A DNA stretch of 64,000 nucleotides, taken from assembly GCA_021792365.1 (NCBI GenBank), contig JAJYUT010000003.1, positions 930,001-994,000 on the forward strand. Reading direction: 5' to 3'. Positions 61,129 to 64,000 of the stretch are shown here, one piece after another (position 1 is the stretch's first letter; every line of letters begins with the position of its first letter). The notes below the pieces were generated by a model. It was not told the DNA's origin, ran no database searches, and saw nothing but the letters and a program-made list of their open reading frames with translations. The stretch comes from Pseudomonadota bacterium. GTDB taxonomy: Bacteria > Pseudomonadota > Alphaproteobacteria > Dongiales > Dongiaceae. The translations under genes and the position numbers were made by a program.

Positions 61129-61578
61129 TCACCACGGCAGGTCCGGGTCGGCGATCCGGGCGAGCCGGCGGCTGGCGGTCAGCGCGACGCCGAGGATGAG
61201 GCTGCGCCGCCGGTTCCCGTTGATCGGCTGCGTCTCCCCCTCGCGTCGGATCGAGCCGCCATGCGCGTCGGCGCAGATGAGGCCGACATCCTCCGGCAGC
61301 AGGCCAAGCGGAAAGTCCGGCGCGACGGCAAAGTAGAACCGGTCGCAGAACTCGAGATAGTCGCGCCACTTGCGGTCGGCGGCGAAATCGGCGCGCGATG
61401 ACTTGATCTCGACAATGGCCACCTGCCCCGCGCCGTCGATGGCGAGGATATCGGCGCGACGGCCGTTGCCGAGGGTGTATTCGGCGATTGCCGCGTAGCC
61501 GAGGCCCTCCAAGAGCCTGGTCGCGCCGCGCAGGATGCGCGCCGCCGTCGCGGGAAATTCCGGATCGGGATCGGTCAT
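61129..61578 (-). CDS. mmcB: MmcB family DNA repair protein
   Basis: A 149-residue nuclease-like protein (PF06319). LGNGRRADILAIDGAGQVAIVEIKSSRADF carries the D...ExK motif of PD-(D/E)xK folds, in two pieces: RRADILAID and IVEIKSS. DYLEFCDRFYFAVAPDFP and GLICADAHG follow. Caulobacter MmcB is damage-induced and works with ImuABC mutasome components. No LexA box was found upstream here. The ATG at 61578 is chosen; the long extension upstream is antisense to mtgA. It converges with the sensor gene. Confidence 0.9.
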   Translation of the reverse strand: MTDPDPEFPATAARILRGATRLLEGLGYAAIAEYTLGNGRRADILAIDGAGQVAIVEIKSSRADFAADRKWRDYLEFCDRFYFAVAPDFPLGLLPEDVGLICADAHGGSIRREGETQPINGNRRRSLILGVALTASRRLARIADPDLPW

Positions 61579-61728
61579 GGCGGCATCCTCCGATGATCGC
61601 GCGCCGCTTCGCAACCCCCGCCCGCGACCACCCGCCCGAAGCCCCGGCCATGATGGCCCGCGCCTGGCGTCCGCGGCCGCCGTCCACGCCCCTTGTCCGT
61701 AGGGGCGCCCGCCAGTATCAAGGCCGCG

Positions 61729-62481
61729 ATGGACGATCCGCTGGCCGACCCCTTGCTTCGCTCCCAGCCTCCCCAGCGGCGCGGCGGCCGGATGCGGCGA
61801 GTCATGCGGCGGCTCGGCCGCATCTGCGTCCTGGTCATCGGCGTCACCGTCGCGCTCACCGCGCTCTATCGGTTCGTGCCGCCGCCGCTGACGCCGCTGA
61901 TGGTGCTCCGCCTTTTCGACGGCAATGGACTCGCCAAGGACTGGGTGTCGTACGACGCGCTCTCGCCCAACCTCATGCGGGCCGTGATCGCGGCGGAGGA
62001 CAGCGGCTTCTGCGCGCATTGGGGCTTCGATTTCGAGGCGATCCTTCAGGCGCTGCGGCACAACGAGAGATCGGGCCGCCTGCGCGGCGGCAGCACGATC
62101 AGTAACCAGACCGCCAAGAACGTGTTTCTGTGGCCGGGCGATACGTTGGCGACACGCTATGCGAGGAAGGCCATCGAGCCCTATTTCACGCTGCTGGTCG
62201 AATCGATGTGGGGCAAGCGGCGCATTCTCGAGGTCTACCTCAACGTCGCCGAATGGGCCCCGGGGATCTATGGGGCAGAGGCGGCGGCGCGACACCATTT
62301 CGGCAAACCGGCGGCGGAACTGACCCGGCGCGAGGCGGCTCTACTGGCGGCCGTGCTGCCGAACCCCCGACGTTTTTCCGCCGGCAAGCCCAGCGGCTAT
62401 ATCTCGCGCCGGGCCAGGCAGATCCAGGCCTGGATGAATGACCTTCCCGACCCGAAGGCGGACCCCTGCCGGCGGATGTAA
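61729..62481 (+). CDS. mtgA: Monofunctional peptidoglycan glycosyltransferase
   Basis: A 250-residue GT51 enzyme. One N-terminal membrane helix (about 31-49) anchors it; VIAAEDSGFCAHWGFDFEAI contains the catalytic Glu, GGSTISNQTAKNVFLW the second motif and KRRILEVYLNVAEWAPGIYG the third. It polymerises lipid II into glycan strands without a transpeptidase domain. The ATG at 61729 has AAGG 5 nt upstream. It is divergent from mmcB over 150 bp. Confidence 0.95.
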   Translation: MDDPLADPLLRSQPPQRRGGRMRRVMRRLGRICVLVIGVTVALTALYRFVPPPLTPLMVLRLFDGNGLAKDWVSYDALSPNLMRAVIAAEDSGFCAHWGFDFEAILQALRHNERSGRLRGGSTISNQTAKNVFLWPGDTLATRYARKAIEPYFTLLVESMWGKRRILEVYLNVAEWAPGIYGAEAAARHHFGKPAAELTRREAALLAAVLPNPRRFSAGKPSGYISRRARQIQAWMNDLPDPKADPCRRM

Positions 62482-62544
62482 CACGGATTTCTTGCGTTTG
62501 TCACAAATGGGTGTGTGATTTACGCTCGAAAAGCGATACCGGCG

Positions 62545-62552
62545 TTAACCAT
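62545..62552 (+). promoter_or_regulatory. CtrA half-site-like TTAACCAT
   Basis: TTAACCAT, the short CtrA motif described in Caulobacter, lies 177 nt upstream of the last sensor gene. It is only 8 nt and could be chance; it is listed because the other signalling locus in the window has a full site. Confidence 0.25.
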
Positions 62553-62583
62553 TCTTGCCCTTGAATCGGCCGCCGAATCCTCG

Positions 62584-62607
62584 GCGCGATCCCCGACCGG
62601 ATCGCGC
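62584..62607. repeat. Perfect inverted repeat (9-bp stem)
   Basis: GCGCGATCC and GGATCGCGC pair perfectly around a 6-nt loop. It lies 103 nt after mtgA and has no T run, so it is not a standard terminator; it might still slow polymerase or bind a protein. Confidence 0.55.
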
Positions 62608-62637
62608 GGTAAACCAATTATCCATGATCGAGGCAGA

Positions 62638-62665
62638 CAATCTGCCGCTGGCAATCTGCCGCTGG
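62638..62665 (+). repeat. Perfect 14-bp direct repeat x2
   Basis: CAATCTGCCGCTGG occurs twice with no gap, between the inverted repeat and the ribosome binding region of the last gene. No function is evident. Confidence 0.7.
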
Positions 62666-62678
62666 CCCTGTGGAGGAG

Positions 62679-62732
62679 ATGCGGGGTCGCCGCGAGCACG
62701 CCTTTGCAGCCATGAGCACACGGATCGGATGA
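62679..62732 (+). CDS. Possible 17-codon leader peptide ORF
   Basis: An ATG at 62679 follows GGAGG by 2 nt and opens a 17-residue frame (MRGRREHAFAAMSTRIG). Its TGA overlaps the ATG of the downstream sensor in the arrangement TGATG, which would couple translation of the two. The Shine-Dalgarno spacing is short and the peptide has no recognisable feature, so it may be chance. Confidence 0.25.
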   Translation: MRGRREHAFAAMSTRIG

Positions 62733-64000
62733 CTTTACGCCGCCGGGCCCTGGACACCCACGATGCCGAGCAGCGGCAGACGCGCCGCGCGCTGGCGGTG
62801 CTGGTGGTCGTCGTTCTGGCCCTGGCAGCAATCGGCGCGAGCGCGGCAAGCTGGCAGTTGCACAAGGCGCAATATGCCGAGAGCCAGATCAATTTGCGGC
62901 GATTCGCCCAGGCCGTCACGGAGCAGACCGCGTGGGAGCTGCGCCAGCTCGACACCGTGCTGGTTCTCGCCAGCACGTGGCTGGGCCGCACCGAGAACCT
63001 CGATGCCTATGGCAGCTCGCGCCTGCAGGAGCGTGTGCAGCCGCGCTTGACCGCTCTGCCCTCCGTGCACAGCGTCATCGTCAGCAACCACGAAGGCACG
63101 CTGCGCATCGTGACGCGCGAAACCGCCGAACTGCCCATCACCGGCTTCGACCCCCGGCCGCTGTACGAATACTACCGTGCCCATCCCGATGCAGGCCTGA
63201 CCATCGGCGCGCCGTTCAAGCTGGCCGGCACCGGCCAGTGGGCGCTGCCGATCAGCCGGCCGATCATCACCGGCAACGGCACGCTGACCGGCGCGGTCAC
63301 CCTGGTGGTGGATACGCCGGTGCTCGCCGAGCGGTTCCGCCTGGTACGGCCGACGAGCAATCATCATGTGGCGCTGCTGCGGATCGACGGCACCCTGGTG
63401 ATCGACGATACCGGCCGCGCCAGCATCATGACCGAAAGCTTCATCGGCACCCAGGCAACGGCCCCGATCGCGGAGGGCGACCGGGAGATCTGGATCACCG
63501 CGGATGGCACGGCCAGCCTCGCCCATCTGCGACGGGTCGGCGATTTTCCCCTGGTGGTCGCGGTCTCGCTGCCGCGCGCTGTGGTTACCAGCACCGTCCG
63601 CCACGCGCTCATCGTCATTTCAAGCGTGATCGCGGCGGCCGGCATCGGCCTTGCGTTGATCGCGGTCGGCCTTGGCCGGCGCATCCTGCTGAGCCAGGCA
63701 CGCCTGCGCCAGCAGCGCGACTTCGTGACCCGCGTGCTCGATTCCGCCGACGTGATCGTGTTGGTCCAGGATGCGGTCGGAAGGCTGGTCAGCTGCAATG
63801 CCGAGGCCGAGAAGCTCGGCTATCCGCAGAGCGAGCTTCTCGCCCTCGACCCCTTCATCTATCTGGTGCCGCGCGAGGAACGGGAGACGGTCGCGGCCGC
63901 GCGCCGGCGCGCCCGTGGCGCCGCGACGCCGGAACCCTATGAATGCCACCTGCTGACCCGCGCGGGCGGTCGACGCCTCATCCGCTGGTCCACCACGAAC
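62729..64000 (+). CDS. Membrane PAS sensor protein, C-terminus beyond the window
   Basis: An open frame of 424 codons with no stop before the window end. A helix at about 22-44 and another near 300-320 bracket a periplasmic sensor of about 255 residues (Cache/CHASE-like, with GAPFKLAGTGQWALPISRPI). After the second helix comes a PAS domain: FVTRVLDSADVIVLVQDAVG, SCNAEAEKLGYPQSELL, ending in RLIRWSTTN. The output domain lies outside; GGDEF, EAL or kinase are all possible. The ATG at 62729 overlaps a mini-ORF stop and has only a weak SD. Confidence 0.8.
   Translation, partial: MTLRRRALDTHDAEQRQTRRALAVLVVVVLALAAIGASAASWQLHKAQYAESQINLRRFAQAVTEQTAWELRQLDTVLVLASTWLGRTENLDAYGSSRLQERVQPRLTALPSVHSVIVSNHEGTLRIVTRETAELPITGFDPRPLYEYYRAHPDAGLTIGAPFKLAGTGQWALPISRPIITGNGTLTGAVTLVVDTPVLAERFRLVRPTSNHHVALLRIDGTLVIDDTGRASIMTESFIGTQATAPIAEGDREIWITADGTASLAHLRRVGDFPLVVAVSLPRAVVTSTVRHALIVISSVIAAAGIGLALIAVGLGRRILLSQARLRQQRDFVTRVLDSADVIVLVQDAVGRLVSCNAEAEKLGYPQSELLALDPFIYLVPREERETVAAARRRARGAATPEPYECHLLTRAGGRRLIRWSTTN

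Noticed and set aside
61579-61728. LexA box upstream of mmcB
   Set aside because: MmcB is damage-induced in Caulobacter, so a GTTC-N7-GTTC was looked for in the mmcB-mtgA gap, but none is present.
1-64000. CRISPR arrays, insertion sequences, prophage or integrase genes
   Set aside because: No regularly spaced repeats, transposase or integrase motifs or attachment-site duplications were seen; the tRNA-Arg is not followed by an integrase.

Overview
The window is about 64 kb of high-GC, densely packed chromosome from an alphaproteobacterium. The support is the alphaproteobacterial type of LexA box (GTTC-N7-GTTC), a CtrA-type TTAA-N7-TTAAC site, a RegB/RegA (ActS/ActR) redox pair, MmcB, an intracellular PHB depolymerase and a BTLCP cysteine proteinase. 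I could not place the genus. No plasmid, phage, insertion sequence or CRISPR signal was found; one tRNA (Arg, anticodon ACG) is present.

Layout. 1-4.6 kb: start of a ribosome-hibernation factor, an MFS permease, and an SOS-controlled pair of a radical SAM protein and a DUF4130-UdgX uracil-DNA protein. 4.3-12.9 kb: a minus-strand glycan operon with a repeat-bearing GT4, a GT2, three sugar-nucleotide enzymes (an epimerase, UDP-xylose synthase, GalE), a UDP-sulfoquinovose synthase, an LpxL-like acyltransferase lacking the usual His, and a SemiSWEET. 13-16.6 kb: a DUF4126 membrane protein and a catabolic trio (SDR, lambda-crystallin-type dehydrogenase, BKACE). 16.8-20.4 kb: a KaiC-like ATPase with a hybrid histidine kinase. 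21-31 kb: tRNA-Arg, a lipoprotein, DUF4864, gpt, a PLP lyase, panC-panB, ggt, an RlmI-like methyltransferase, MgtC, and small membrane proteins, one with a Gly/His repeat tail. 31-41 kb: two histidine kinases, a MerA-like flavoprotein with a TVP38 protein, a glutamine amidotransferase, a zinc ABC transporter behind a Zur-type box, a YgjP-like metallopeptidase followed by a strong terminator, and an AraC-Ogt fusion. 41-44.4 kb: YcgN, a cupin, a glycolipid-binding protein, GFA and PhaZ. 44.5-48.8 kb: a lower-GC island with an FdtA/FdtB/acetyltransferase set for a dTDP-3-acetamido-3,6-dideoxyhexose and two glycosyltransferases. 48.7-54.8 kb: Sco, SYLF, a CobC-like phosphatase, a nucleotide cyclase, cobS, cobT and an AlkX/YcaQ-type glycosylase. 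54.9-64 kb: regB-regA, a degenerate EAL protein, a BTLCP proteinase, a PAS sensor with a degenerate HD-GYP domain, mmcB, mtgA, and a membrane PAS sensor cut off by the window end.

Themes. Envelope and glycan construction (two glycan loci, MtgA, glycolipid-related proteins), DNA damage response (UdgX/radical SAM, AraC-Ogt, AlkX, MmcB), and signal transduction (four histidine kinases, a cyclase, KaiC, degenerate c-di-GMP domains) dominate. The most unusual block is 56.8-61.1 kb, where a degenerate EAL protein and a LapG-like proteinase lie divergent from a degenerate HD-GYP sensor, with a CtrA-type site between them. The long plus-strand reading frames opposite many minus-strand genes were judged to be GC-driven shadows.
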